This document shows, in pieces, positions 34,671 to 42,324 of a stretch of DNA of 64,000 nt. The position numbers and the translations under genes are program-made. The notes under the pieces are model-generated. The model was not told the DNA's origin, did not search any database, and saw only the letters and a program-made list of their open reading frames with translations. This DNA is from Bacillota bacterium (GTDB lineage: Bacteria; Bacillota; UBA4882; UBA8346). How positions within the stretch are numbered: position 1 is the stretch's first letter; every line of letters begins with the position of its first letter. The stretch covers positions 124,001-188,000 of the forward strand of contig JAFABB010000002.1 in NCBI GenBank assembly GCA_023426245.1, read 5' to 3'.

Positions 34671-36107
34671 ATGATACAGGAAGAAAAATTGAACAGTAAA
34701 CGCAATCCATTTACCTTAGTCATCCTTCTGTTCGGGGCTTTTATGGACATCTTGGATACCATGATCATCAACATCGCCATACCCTCGATTCAAAGTGATT
34801 TACAGGCTAGCTCATCGGCAGTTGAATGGACAGTCAATGCATATATCCTTGGAATGGCACTGATTATCATTACCGGCGGGCGGCTGGGGGATATTTTAGG
34901 GCGTAAAAAAATGTTCATGCTAGGCATAGCAGGGTTTACGATCTTCTCTGCTTTTTCAGGTCTGGCTGCCACAATTGATATTTTGATTTTTTCCAGAGCA
35001 ATGCAGGGAATCATGGCGGCGATTATGATTCCACAGGTACTTTCTTATATCCAGGTTTTATTTGCACCGAAAGAACGTGCCGGGGCGCTTGGCGCCTATG
35101 GCGGAGTCAGCGCATTTGCAACCGTTGGCGGGCCGATGCTAGCGGCATTCCTGATCAAGCTTGATCTTTTCGGGCTCGGTTGGCGTACGATATTCCTCAT
35201 GAATATTCCGGTCGAAGTTTTCATTTTTATCGCCGCTGCGCTCCTTCTCACGGAATCAAAATCGATAAACCCGTTACGGGTGGATATACCGGGTATGTTT
35301 ATGGCAACGGCTTCCCTTATCATGCTGCTATATCCGCTGATACAGGGGAATAGCCTGGGTTGGCCTGTTTGGACATATATTTCAATAGTAGCTTCAATCA
35401 TCGTTGGTATCCTTTTTATTGCCTATGAGAAGCACCGAACCAAACTAAATCAATCTCCATTAATCGCACTGAATCTTTTCCAGTTTAAGAGCTTTATTGG
35501 AGGGGTGTCAGTATCTACCTTTATTATGATTGCCATGAGCGGCTATTTTCTCGTCTTTACGTTTTACCTACAAATGGGATTACATTTTACGCCTTTGCGC
35601 GCAGCCTTGGCCGCATTGCCATTTTCGGTTATGGTCCCTGCAATGACGGGGTTTTCGGTAACGAAATTGGCGCCGAAACATGGCCGCAAGGTCGTTGTAG
35701 TCGGTTTGATCTTAATCGCGTTTGGACTTGCAGGTGTCGAATTCGTGATGCACGGAGCTGGTGCATCCCTGAGCAATTGGCAGCTGCTTCCGGTACTTCT
35801 TACCGCTGGTGCGGGCATGGGTATGGTTGTAGCGCCTCTTATCGATTTTAGTATTTCTGAGGTTCCTGGGCAGGATGCCGGTTCGGCTTCCGGTATTTTA
35901 AACATGATGCAGCAAGTTGGCAATAGTATCGGTATTGCTATTGTCGGTACGATTTTTTTCAATTCGATTGGAAGTTCCTTCGAAATCAACGGATTTGCTA
36001 TGGGCTTAAGATATGCCATTTGGTCTGCTGTCGGTATTTTAATCGCAACGATACCGTTTGTTTTCTTACTCCCCAAAAAGATACACCAACATAGTGACAG
36101 CCTGTAA
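34671..36107 (+). CDS. DHA2-type (14 TM) multidrug MFS exporter
   Basis: A 478-residue protein with about 14 hydrophobic segments. LDTMIINIAIPSI is the DHA2-family motif D in helix 1, and GGRLGDILGRKKMF the loop 2-3 motif A. This is the EmrB/QacA group, exporting drugs and other amphiphiles in exchange for protons. GAGGAA precedes the ATG. With marR and two flavoproteins upstream, it looks like the efflux arm of a toxic-compound response; that grouping is inferred from order and strand. Confidence 0.9.
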   Translation: MIQEEKLNSKRNPFTLVILLFGAFMDILDTMIINIAIPSIQSDLQASSSAVEWTVNAYILGMALIIITGGRLGDILGRKKMFMLGIAGFTIFSAFSGLAATIDILIFSRAMQGIMAAIMIPQVLSYIQVLFAPKERAGALGAYGGVSAFATVGGPMLAAFLIKLDLFGLGWRTIFLMNIPVEVFIFIAAALLLTESKSINPLRVDIPGMFMATASLIMLLYPLIQGNSLGWPVWTYISIVASIIVGILFIAYEKHRTKLNQSPLIALNLFQFKSFIGGVSVSTFIMIAMSGYFLVFTFYLQMGLHFTPLRAALAALPFSVMVPAMTGFSVTKLAPKHGRKVVVVGLILIAFGLAGVEFVMHGAGASLSNWQLLPVLLTAGAGMGMVVAPLIDFSISEVPGQDAGSASGILNMMQQVGNSIGIAIVGTIFFNSIGSSFEINGFAMGLRYAIWSAVGILIATIPFVFLLPKKIHQHSDSL

Positions 36108-36189
36108 AAATGGGATAGAAGATTCACACATTTTTATTCGACATCTTTCCGGGGTTTTCTCATCTTTGGGCAGCCCGATGTGCTCGCCG

Positions 36190-36432
36190 CTACCGATCTC
36201 CGCCCCTTCCACTTCGATTACCCACTCTAAAATCGAAATGGCGGAAAGAAACTTTAAACATTTTTTCCATTTCTCCCTTGGGTGATTTCATTTCTCCAAA
36301 CATTTTTTTCATTTCTCCCTTGGGTGATTTCGTTTCTCCAAACATTTTTTTCATTTCTCCCTTGGGTGATTTCATTTCATCAAACATTTTTTCCATTTCT
36401 CTCTTGGATGATTTCGTTTCTCCAATCTCCAA
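36190..36432 (-). CDS. Possible 14-residue-repeat protein (open frame across a VNTR)
   Basis: The minus-strand frame of 80 codons reads four near-identical units of the type KSPKGEMKKMFGET, charged and helix-forming, then a basic tail (FRHFDFRVGNRSGRG). No ribosome site is apparent at the first ATG. The frame stays open simply because the DNA repeat length, 42, is divisible by three, so this may not be a real gene. No family is recognised. Confidence 0.25.
   Translation of the reverse strand: MEIGETKSSKREMEKMFDEMKSPKGEMKKMFGETKSPKGEMKKMFGEMKSPKGEMEKMFKVSFRHFDFRVGNRSGRGGDR
36256..36423. repeat. Four tandem copies of a 42-bp repeat
   Basis: Copies begin with AAACATTTTTT at 36256, 36298, 36340 and 36382, exactly 42 bp apart. 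Differences are few (C/T in the T-run, A/G after GATTTC). The last copy is the most diverged (CTCTTGGATG in place of CCCTTGGGTG). Confidence 0.92.
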
Positions 36433-36618
36433 ACCTTACCGTTATCTGTAAAAACCAATCCTTTTCATTTCTATTTATTTTTTGGACCTCTTGGACCTCA
36501 TGCCCCTCTTTCCCCTCTAAAAAAGGCAAAAAACTTCAATATAGGATGAAATAATAAATATTTTGCCTGACCACGCATGGTTAAACTATACCGCGGCCTA
36601 ACGAAAAGAACTGAAACG

Positions 36619-36730
36619 GGATTCACAGGATTTTATGGATTCACAGGATTTTTTAAGACCCTATGAATTATCTGTTTTTTCAGCCCAATTTTACCAGGTC
36701 TTAATCCTGTAAATCCCGTAAATCCTGTCT
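36619..36730. repeat. Short dispersed-type repeats (ATTCACAGGATT and complement)
   Basis: Two close copies of GGATTCACAGGATTTT near 36619-36652 face complementary forms AATCCTGTAAATCC at 36701-36730. The pair could fold back on itself. I have seen this type of sequence in many unrelated bacterial genomes as intergenic filler; no gene lies in 36433-36851. Confidence 0.6.
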
Positions 36731-36851
36731 CCGTTAACTTCATTTAGGCATTTTTATATATAACTCCACAAAATTTTCAAAATCATTTTGAGCTGATAAA
36801 ACATCTGGTAGACAATTTATAATCAAGAGGGGTAGGAGGGGCATGAGGGTG

Positions 36852-37204
36852 TCAAAATAAAAAGCCGGTTTTATAATCTCCAAGAGTTCTGCGGTTCATC
36901 AAACCTATGCGACAAAACAGTTTTTCAAGATTATTACCTGGTGCTAAATTTAATTTACCAGCTAAAGATGGTATTTTCTTATATCTAAGTCAGCAAACAA
37001 TTGCCATATAAGCATTTGGAGTTCCCGGGACAAAATCGATACACTTTTTTCAAAAAAGGTGGTATAAGCAAGACGATAAAGTTCTGAAATCTCGTCTTTT
37101 ATTTGAAAAGCCCGGAAGGGATAACCCCATAACCAATTTTCAACTGAATCCGGCAAGCCACTTGCCTTTAAAGATTCATATCCCATTAACTTGCCGGAAT
37201 TCAA
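36852..37204 (-). pseudogene. Unknown small protein gene with a one-base frameshift
   Basis: The first frame (from TTG 37204 or ATG 37186) reads GYESLKASGLPDSVENWLWG through LIWQLFADLDIRK and then stops at 36962. Shifting one base at the AAAA run just before the stop (about 36972) continues as IPSLAGKLNLAPGNNLEKL and ends KTGFLF at TGA 36852-36854. The joined product, about 118 residues, is compositionally normal on both sides of the shift, which argues for a single gene broken by loss of one A (or a sequencing error). I do not recognise the family. It lies in the repeat-rich region. Confidence 0.6.
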
Positions 37205-37310
37205 TCCGTTTAATCAGTTCAATCTGTTCAATCTGTTTAATCTGTTTAATCTGTTTAACCCTGGTCTAATCCGTTTAATCCTGAACAATCCTGGTCTAAT
37301 CCTGGTTTAA
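37203..37310. repeat. Array of 9-bp TTTAATCTG-type units
   Basis: Several units TTCAATCTG/TTTAATCTG run in direct succession, followed by CTGGTCTAATCC variants. It overlaps the 3' end of the reductase gene by a few bases and lies just upstream of the frameshifted small gene. Confidence 0.75.
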
Positions 37311-38147
37311 ATAATGAACTGCGCTTAAGGCCGCTACTTGCCCCTGACCGACAGCGCGGCTGATCTGCCAGGGCCTGCCTGTACAATCACCAGCCGCAAA
37401 TACTCCCGGCAAGTTGGTGGCCTGGGTAAAATCAACCCGGATAAAACCATTTTCAATATGTAAACCATCCAAAAGCTCGCTGGCAGGCCGGCCCGCCCTC
37501 TCGATGAAAATCCCGCTCACCTCGAATTCCCCGGCGGAAGTTTTTAAAAGTTCCACCTTGTCCGCTCCCGAGATTTTCTGAGGTTTCCCCTGGACCACCT
37601 TTACTTTGGGGCTAAGTTCGGTGGCTAAACGATATTGCGGAAAATAATAGACTTCCGAACAAATCTCGGATAAAAATGCCGCTTCGGATTCGGCTTCCGG
37701 AATATACCCAATCATGGCCACGGCTTTTCCCTTAAAAAACATCCCGTCGCAAGTGGCGCAATAACTGACTCCCCGTCCCACAAACTCCGCTTCACCGGCA
37801 ATCTCAGCAACTGTGGAAATACCGGGGGCCAAAATCACCGATTTGGCTTGAAGGGCATTTTCACGGCCAATTAAAGAAAAGATCCGCTCTTCCTGATAGA
37901 TGTTTTGGACCTCGTCTTTGATACTGACCACCCCTTCGGCCTGGGCATGCTCTCTCATCCGGCCAATCAGTTCCGAACCCGATATTTGGGGGATCCCCAG
38001 ATAATTTTCAATCTGTTCGGCCTGGATCAATTTTGAACTCATGGTTTCTTTCGATACCAAAAGCGCATCTTTATTTCTCCGTCTGGCATTGACGGCTGCC
38101 GCGAGTCCCGCCGGTCCTCCTCCGATGATAGCGATATCATACACCAT
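37296..38147 (-). CDS. Thioredoxin-reductase-like flavoenzyme lacking NADPH motifs (FFTR/DTR-like)
   Basis: A 283-residue protein of thioredoxin reductase layout. FAD motif DIAIIGGGPAGLAAAV at the N-terminus; redox-active YCATCDG; second FAD motif GVFAAGDCTGRPW. The central domain should hold GxGxxA and HRRxxxR for NADPH. Instead it reads MIGYIPEAESEAAFL, and YYFPQYRLATEL where the arginines should be. Both changes are those described for ferredoxin-dependent flavin thioredoxin reductases of clostridia and related NADPH-independent forms. It would reduce thioredoxin in the cytoplasm with electrons from another donor. No thioredoxin gene is adjacent. Confidence 0.82.
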   Translation of the reverse strand: MVYDIAIIGGGPAGLAAAVNARRRNKDALLVSKETMSSKLIQAEQIENYLGIPQISGSELIGRMREHAQAEGVVSIKDEVQNIYQEERIFSLIGRENALQAKSVILAPGISTVAEIAGEAEFVGRGVSYCATCDGMFFKGKAVAMIGYIPEAESEAAFLSEICSEVYYFPQYRLATELSPKVKVVQGKPQKISGADKVELLKTSAGEFEVSGIFIERAGRPASELLDGLHIENGFIRVDFTQATNLPGVFAAGDCTGRPWQISRAVGQGQVAALSAVHYLNQD

Positions 38148-38268
38148 ATCCGTTCATTCCTTTCGCTTAATATGAAAACCAGAAATAAGAATTTACATTC
38201 TGCCAACAGGTAACTTTACAAAAATGAAGAATAATAAATAGACTTAAAAATAATAAAGGAGCATCCCT

Positions 38269-38862
38269 GTGTTATATACTATATTTAAACTTTTGTTCCG
38301 GGGTTTTTTGAAGCTATTTGCGGGCCTAAAAGCCACCGGCAAGGAAAATATCCCCCAAAGCGGTCCTGCCCTGATTGTAGCCAACCATATCAGCAATTGG
38401 GACCCCATGGTGTTAGGGGGGGATCTTAAGCGCCAAGTTAAGTTTATTGCTAAAGAGGAACTGATTAAAATCCCTCTCGTCGGCCTTTTAATAAAATCCT
38501 GGGGGGTCGTGCCCATCAAACGGGGCCGCGGCGACCGGGAAGCCATCAGTAAATCCTTGGAAATTTTAGGAGAGCAACATTTGATGGGCATTTTTATCGA
38601 AGGGCGAAGAAATACCGTCCATCCCGAACAAATGCTGAAACCTCAGCACGGAGCCGCTATGCTGGCCTTGAAAACCGGCGTTCCCGTCATCCCGGCCGTT
38701 ATCATCAATAGCAATAGAATTTTCCGGAGTTTTAAAAGGGTCAGAGTCATCTTTGGAACCCCCATTCAATTTACCGAAGAACCGGGCGTCGATAAAAAGG
38801 ACCTCTACGAACAAATCAGCAACCGGATTGTCCAGGAAATCATGAAACTAAAAGGGGCTTGA
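38269..38862 (+). CDS. plsC: 1-acyl-sn-glycerol-3-phosphate acyltransferase (PlsC)
   Basis: A 197-residue membrane-associated acyltransferase. Motif I is NHISNWDPM (HX4D catalytic pair), motif II resembles GVVPIKRGRGD, and motif III is FIEGRRN. An N-terminal hydrophobic segment anchors it. It makes phosphatidic acid from lysophosphatidic acid. The start codon is GTG 38269 with AAGGAG seven bases upstream. It stands alone, divergent from the reductase. Confidence 0.92.
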   Translation: MLYTIFKLLFRGFLKLFAGLKATGKENIPQSGPALIVANHISNWDPMVLGGDLKRQVKFIAKEELIKIPLVGLLIKSWGVVPIKRGRGDREAISKSLEILGEQHLMGIFIEGRRNTVHPEQMLKPQHGAAMLALKTGVPVIPAVIINSNRIFRSFKRVRVIFGTPIQFTEEPGVDKKDLYEQISNRIVQEIMKLKGA

Positions 38863-38888
38863 AATGTATCAGGCCCCTTTCCGCTCCC

Positions 38889-39419
38889 TCAATACTCCGG
38901 TTCTATTAATCCGTAATGGCCGTCTTTCCTTTTATACACCACATTGACCTGATCGGTTTCACCATTGGTAAAAACGTAAAAATCATGAGCTAACAAGTCC
39001 ATTTGCATGACCGCTTCTTCAACGGTCATGGGCTTCATCGCAAAACGCTTGGTCCGTTTGATTTGAAGTTCACCGGCTTCTTCCTGAGGCGCAGGAGCCA
39101 AATTGGCCACGATTTGGTTATCTTCACGGAATTTACGGTTAATCCTGGTTTTATATTTCCGGATTTGACGTTCGATCTTATCAATCGCTCCATCAATCGA
39201 CCCATACATATCAGCGGTTTTTTCTTCACCTCGAAGAAGCAGACCGTCAACCTGAATGGTAATTTCAACAATATGTTTGCCTCGTTCCGTACTCAATGTT
39301 ACTTGGGCTCCGCGGGGACTTTTTTCAAAAAATTTAGCGATTTTGGAGACTTTTTTTTCGGCATATTCTCTTAATGCATCCGTTACTTCTATGTTTTTGC
39401 CATTTACCGTTACTACCAT
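38889..39419 (-). CDS. hpf: Long-form ribosome hibernation promoting factor
   Basis: A 176-residue protein with two parts. The N-terminal S30AE domain (about 1-100: VTVNGKNIEVTDALREYAEKK, GSIDGAIDKIERQIRKYK) binds the 30S decoding centre. The C-terminal dimerisation domain (about 120-176: KPMTVEEAVMQMDLLAHDFYVFTNGE) joins two ribosomes into 100S particles. Long HPF is the usual form in Bacillota. GGAGAT precedes the ATG. It converges on plsC with 26 bases between. Confidence 0.95.
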   Translation of the reverse strand: MVVTVNGKNIEVTDALREYAEKKVSKIAKFFEKSPRGAQVTLSTERGKHIVEITIQVDGLLLRGEEKTADMYGSIDGAIDKIERQIRKYKTRINRKFREDNQIVANLAPAPQEEAGELQIKRTKRFAMKPMTVEEAVMQMDLLAHDFYVFTNGETDQVNVVYKRKDGHYGLIEPEY

Positions 39420-39528
39420 TTAGACCATCTCCTTTTTGAATTCGATGTTTTTGGTTAAGGGAATTTTAAAAGTCCTAATAAATATATTATCGATAGGGAT
39501 TAGAATATCCTCCCGGGAAATTTAAAAA

Positions 39529-39591
39529 CATAAAAAGGCTTGTGCCAAATTTGCGTGCACGCGCGGTCGCGTTTCCTCTTTAGCACAAGCT
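39529..39591 (-). terminator. Long GC-rich hairpin after the DUF1540 gene
   Basis: The arms GCTTGTGC/GCACAAGC (39538-39545, 39583-39590) enclose a GC-rich section with its own palindrome GCGTGCACGC. On the minus strand a TTTTT run follows. A second hairpin with arms TGGTGCGC/GCGCCA lies nearer the stop codon at about 39620-39636. Confidence 0.65.
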
Positions 39592-39650
39592 GTTTTCATC
39601 GAAACGATTCACCTGACTGTTGGTGCGCGTGGCGCCATAATAGTTTCAGG

Positions 39651-39854
39651 TTATTTGGAAATACTTTTTTTCGGAGCAAAGGTTTCACAGCAAGTTTCCA
39701 CTGATGTCCGGGCGCCGGTATCACCTTCCAATGAACCAATCTCCATATTGTCAGTTGCTCCGAAATTATTTTTTACTTTAATTTCATCGGCCTGACATTC
39801 ATTGGCATCATCGTTATACTTACACGAAGCAACACTGCATTTTATACGATTCAT
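39651..39854 (-). CDS. DUF1540 domain protein
   Basis: A 67-residue Cys-rich protein: IKCSVASCKYNDDANECQADEIKV, then ETCCETF near the end. This is the DUF1540 pattern (CSVxxCxYN...CxAxxI...C..TF), common in spore-formers and of unknown function; metal binding through cysteines is likely. ATG 39854 has GGAGGTG in front; the nine upstream codons are outside the domain. Confidence 0.85.
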   Translation of the reverse strand: MNRIKCSVASCKYNDDANECQADEIKVKNNFGATDNMEIGSLEGDTGARTSVETCCETFAPKKSISK

Positions 39855-39943
39855 CCCATCACCTCCGATGTTATTATCCATCAGTTCCGGAGTGATTATT
39901 CATTTTTTATCCAGCGATGAGATATTTTGTACGCAAGAATGAA

Positions 39944-40642
39944 TCAGGCCAGTTCCACAAGGAGGGCTCTGGAATCCTTTGTGGCTTGCCTGTCATCTGA
40001 AAAGGATTGACAATGATAAGCCGCTATCAAAGACTCTCGCAATAACGGGGATAAAAAAACTAAATTCAAATGGATGGGTTGCCCTATACTGCCGTACCAG
40101 ATACGCTCATAGGTCATGGGATGAAGTGTTTTCCAGGCATCAGACCAACCAAGGGATGCGATTTCTTGAAGATAATGTTTATAATCCAAACTGGCATTGA
40201 GATTTGCGGCATGAATTTTCAGGCTTCCCATGATGACAGCCCGGATACCTTTTTGCATCTCAAAACTTTTCAGTATTTTTTGGAAGGACAAATCAGAAAC
40301 TCCAATATCCTGGGATTTTGGAAAATCAATTCCGGAAATCCTCATATCATATCCGGGAAGATAAATCTTCACCCCGTTATCCGGCTGTTCGGCAGGTGCG
40401 GTCTCCCCGGAAATAACGATTTGACTGCGACTGGTAATCACCATCCGGTCCTGTCCAATTCCGGGCCGTGACTGGGCCCAATGTTTCCAACCATCCCGGT
40501 GGAAAAAAGGTTGTAGCGTTATCATCTCCCGATTCCCAAACAAAAATAGCAGGTCCGCATCTGCGAAAGGTAAATAACGGAAATTCTCCCGTACCCGCCG
40601 GTTCTCATTTTCACCGGGTATGGCCAAAACTGCAATCTTCAA
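39944..40642 (-). CDS. Conserved-looking hypothetical protein
   Basis: A 232-residue soluble protein opening KIAVLAIPGENENRRVRENFRYLPFADADLLFLFG. I cannot assign a family. It contains no signal peptide, membrane segment or evident catalytic motif. Base composition is like its neighbours. TTG 40642 is the start, supported by GGAG ten bases upstream. It lies between the DUF1540 gene and the decayed GltD-like remnant. Confidence 0.6.
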   Translation of the reverse strand: MKIAVLAIPGENENRRVRENFRYLPFADADLLFLFGNREMITLQPFFHRDGWKHWAQSRPGIGQDRMVITSRSQIVISGETAPAEQPDNGVKIYLPGYDMRISGIDFPKSQDIGVSDLSFQKILKSFEMQKGIRAVIMGSLKIHAANLNASLDYKHYLQEIASLGWSDAWKTLHPMTYERIWYGSIGQPIHLNLVFLSPLLRESLIAAYHCQSFSDDRQATKDSRALLVELA

Positions 40643-40774
40643 AATATCACACTCCGGATCCTCATGACTTCATTATAATTTCGTCCGTCGTCTTTATCTT
40701 CCTTTTTTTATTTCAGATTTATGGCAAAACGAATTTTTTAACCCAAGATGAGAGTATTCGAAAAACGGCTTTAA

Positions 40775-40987
40775 GACGCAACTATCGCCGTGGTTCCGGG
40801 CCGTTTGACGGCAGCGGCCGAACTGGCAGGGGAAGGTTTCGAAGTAATGGTTTTGGACCATTGCATACTGCGGATGGAATTTGGCAATCCGGCATTTTCT
40901 CAACTCCGGCTTTCCAAAAATTTCGTCAACCGTGAAATGGATTATATCAGACAACTGGGCTTTACAATCGAGGTTTCGATAGATTGA
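40775..40987 (+). pseudogene. Remnant of a GltD-like FAD/NADPH oxidoreductase gene
   Basis: The plus-strand frame reads TIAVV-PGRLTAAAELAGEGFEVMVLD, then EFGNPAFSQLRLSKNFVNREMDYIRQLGFTIE. This parallels the nucleotide-binding segment of glutamate synthase small subunits and relatives, typically VAVIGSGPAGL, then AAELAKxGxxVTVFE, YGIPEFRLPK and ReidyikxLGV. The GxGxxG loop and the GG(V/L) turn are damaged by small deletions, and the frame ends after about 70 of some 450 residues. There is no start codon or ribosome site. An intact gltD lies 6 kb downstream. Confidence 0.6.
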
Positions 40988-40989
40988 TG

Positions 40990-41773
40990 CTAATTTGAGG
41001 CGGCTTGGTGATACCCCATGGCCAACGAAATATTGGATGCCGTTACCTTGATTTCGTCCAACAACAAACACTCTTGCTCATTTTTTAGGGAATAACCGAC
41101 CTGAAGAAAGATACTGATTGCCCCAACACATTTACCTAAATAACTATAAAGGGGAACACTGATTTCCCGGATCGATTCCTTCAGGCAGATAACCCCATCA
41201 AAGTGCCCTTTGATTCGTATGCTATCGAGTTCGTTTTGAAAGCTTTGTAAATCGTCCATCCAATGTTCCTGGATGGATTGGTTAATGATGAAAGTTTGTT
41301 CTTGCTGCGAAAGGTTAACCAATAAAACTTTCCCGGCGCTTGTCCGGCAAGCCGGAAATTGTATGCCGGTTTGAATCCCGATTTGAATCAGCCCCGTGCT
41401 TCTTCGTTCATCGGTAAATTACATTTTGATGAGATAATATCGCCAGATAAATCGTTTCATTGGTATTTTCAACAAACCGGCTTAAATAAGGCAATGCCAC
41501 TTCCCGGATGTTCATTCGTTGCAACACGGCGTTCCCTATCAAAAAAGCCTTGAGGCCTAACTGGTAATGTCCGGTAGTTTTTTCACGCTCTACAAAACCG
41601 CTTCGGCAAAGCGTATTGAGTATTCGGTAGGCGCTACTTAAATTTAAATTCGAAAGTTGACCAATACGGGTCAAGGTAAGAGGAGTACTTTGCTCCGCTA
41701 AAACCTCCAAAAGCTTTAGAGAACGTTCGACTGTTTGGACTCTTATTTCTCTCTGTTTGGTGGCAGGCATCAT
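40990..41773 (-). pseudogene. IclR-family regulator gene split by a frameshift
   Basis: The first frame (from ATG 41773) holds the winged-helix N-terminus: VQTVERSLKLLEVLAEQSTPLTLTRIG and YRILNTLCRSGFVERE. It runs into the effector domain (LAILSHQNVIYR) and stops at 41408-41410. One base removed there continues as DERRSTGLIQIGIQTG, then CRTSAGKVLLVNLS, and the rest of the IclR ligand domain to 40990. Both halves are well conserved, so the break is recent or a sequencing artefact. The C-terminal frame could not be expressed on its own properly. It abuts the GltD-like remnant tail to tail. Confidence 0.75.
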
Positions 41774-42209
41774 GATTTGCCTCCTTTAATAAACTATTAA
41801 AATATATAGGGTCACGGAAACTTCCTTATATACTAATGAAAGAGAATTTTCAAAAACAAGATTTTCGAGGGATAAAGCGAATTAGGGACTTCCAAGACAA
41901 ACCAAAATTTAGAGTGGCTTAATAAAACTGTCTTTTCCTAGTTAAAATTTTAAACTTTCGGAAGGTTGGTGTCAAGTATGTTGCTTTAGAAACAGAAATC
42001 TAACACCAACAGTCTCCGTGATACTGTAATGAATATTTATACCGGTTTTCTGCAACCCCTTCCTTTTAACGGGATATGCCATTACAGAATTTAACAATCA
42101 GCCCGATATCATTTTAATTCCAAATAATCCAATAATTTAGGCGTATTTCCGTTTCATGTAAAATTCCTTTAATTTATTTACAGGAATATTGTATTCATTC
42201 TAAAAATCG
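41774..42209. other. Long intergenic region between iclR and gltB
   Basis: No gene is supported in this AT-rich stretch. An inverted repeat GTTGGTGT (41965-41972) / ACACCAAC (42003-42010) could form a hairpin with a 30-base loop. Repeated ATTC/GAAT elements approach the gltB promoter. Confidence 0.4.
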
Positions 42210-42239
42210 TTGACATTCACGGAATGGGGGTTATATAAT
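42210..42239 (+). promoter_or_regulatory. gltB promoter with a CATTC-ACG-GAATG palindrome between -35 and -10
   Basis: TTGACA (42210-42215), 18-bp spacer, TATAAT (42234-42239). The perfect palindrome CATTCACGGAATG (42214-42226) overlaps the end of the -35 and the spacer. A second inverted pair, ATGGA-N6-TCCAT, lies downstream near 42272-42287, with two more CATTC copies before the gene. Repressor binding here would block RNA polymerase. Confidence 0.7.
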
Positions 42240-42324
42240 TTATAAGAATATGATACGCCATTCACTTTAATGGAATATTATCCATTCGATTCATTCGATC
42301 TATCTCTGGAAAGGTTGAAGCAAT

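Noticed and set aside
35564..36127. 187-codon minus-strand frame
   Set aside because: Antisense to the MFS exporter; no ribosome site or motif.
36256..36423. CRISPR array
   Set aside because: The repeats are contiguous with no spacers and no cas genes are in the window.
40468..41071. Two frames over the iclR/GltD-like region (plus 40468-40935, minus 40694-41071)
   Set aside because: Neither shows conserved motifs; the region is better read as gene remnants in other frames.
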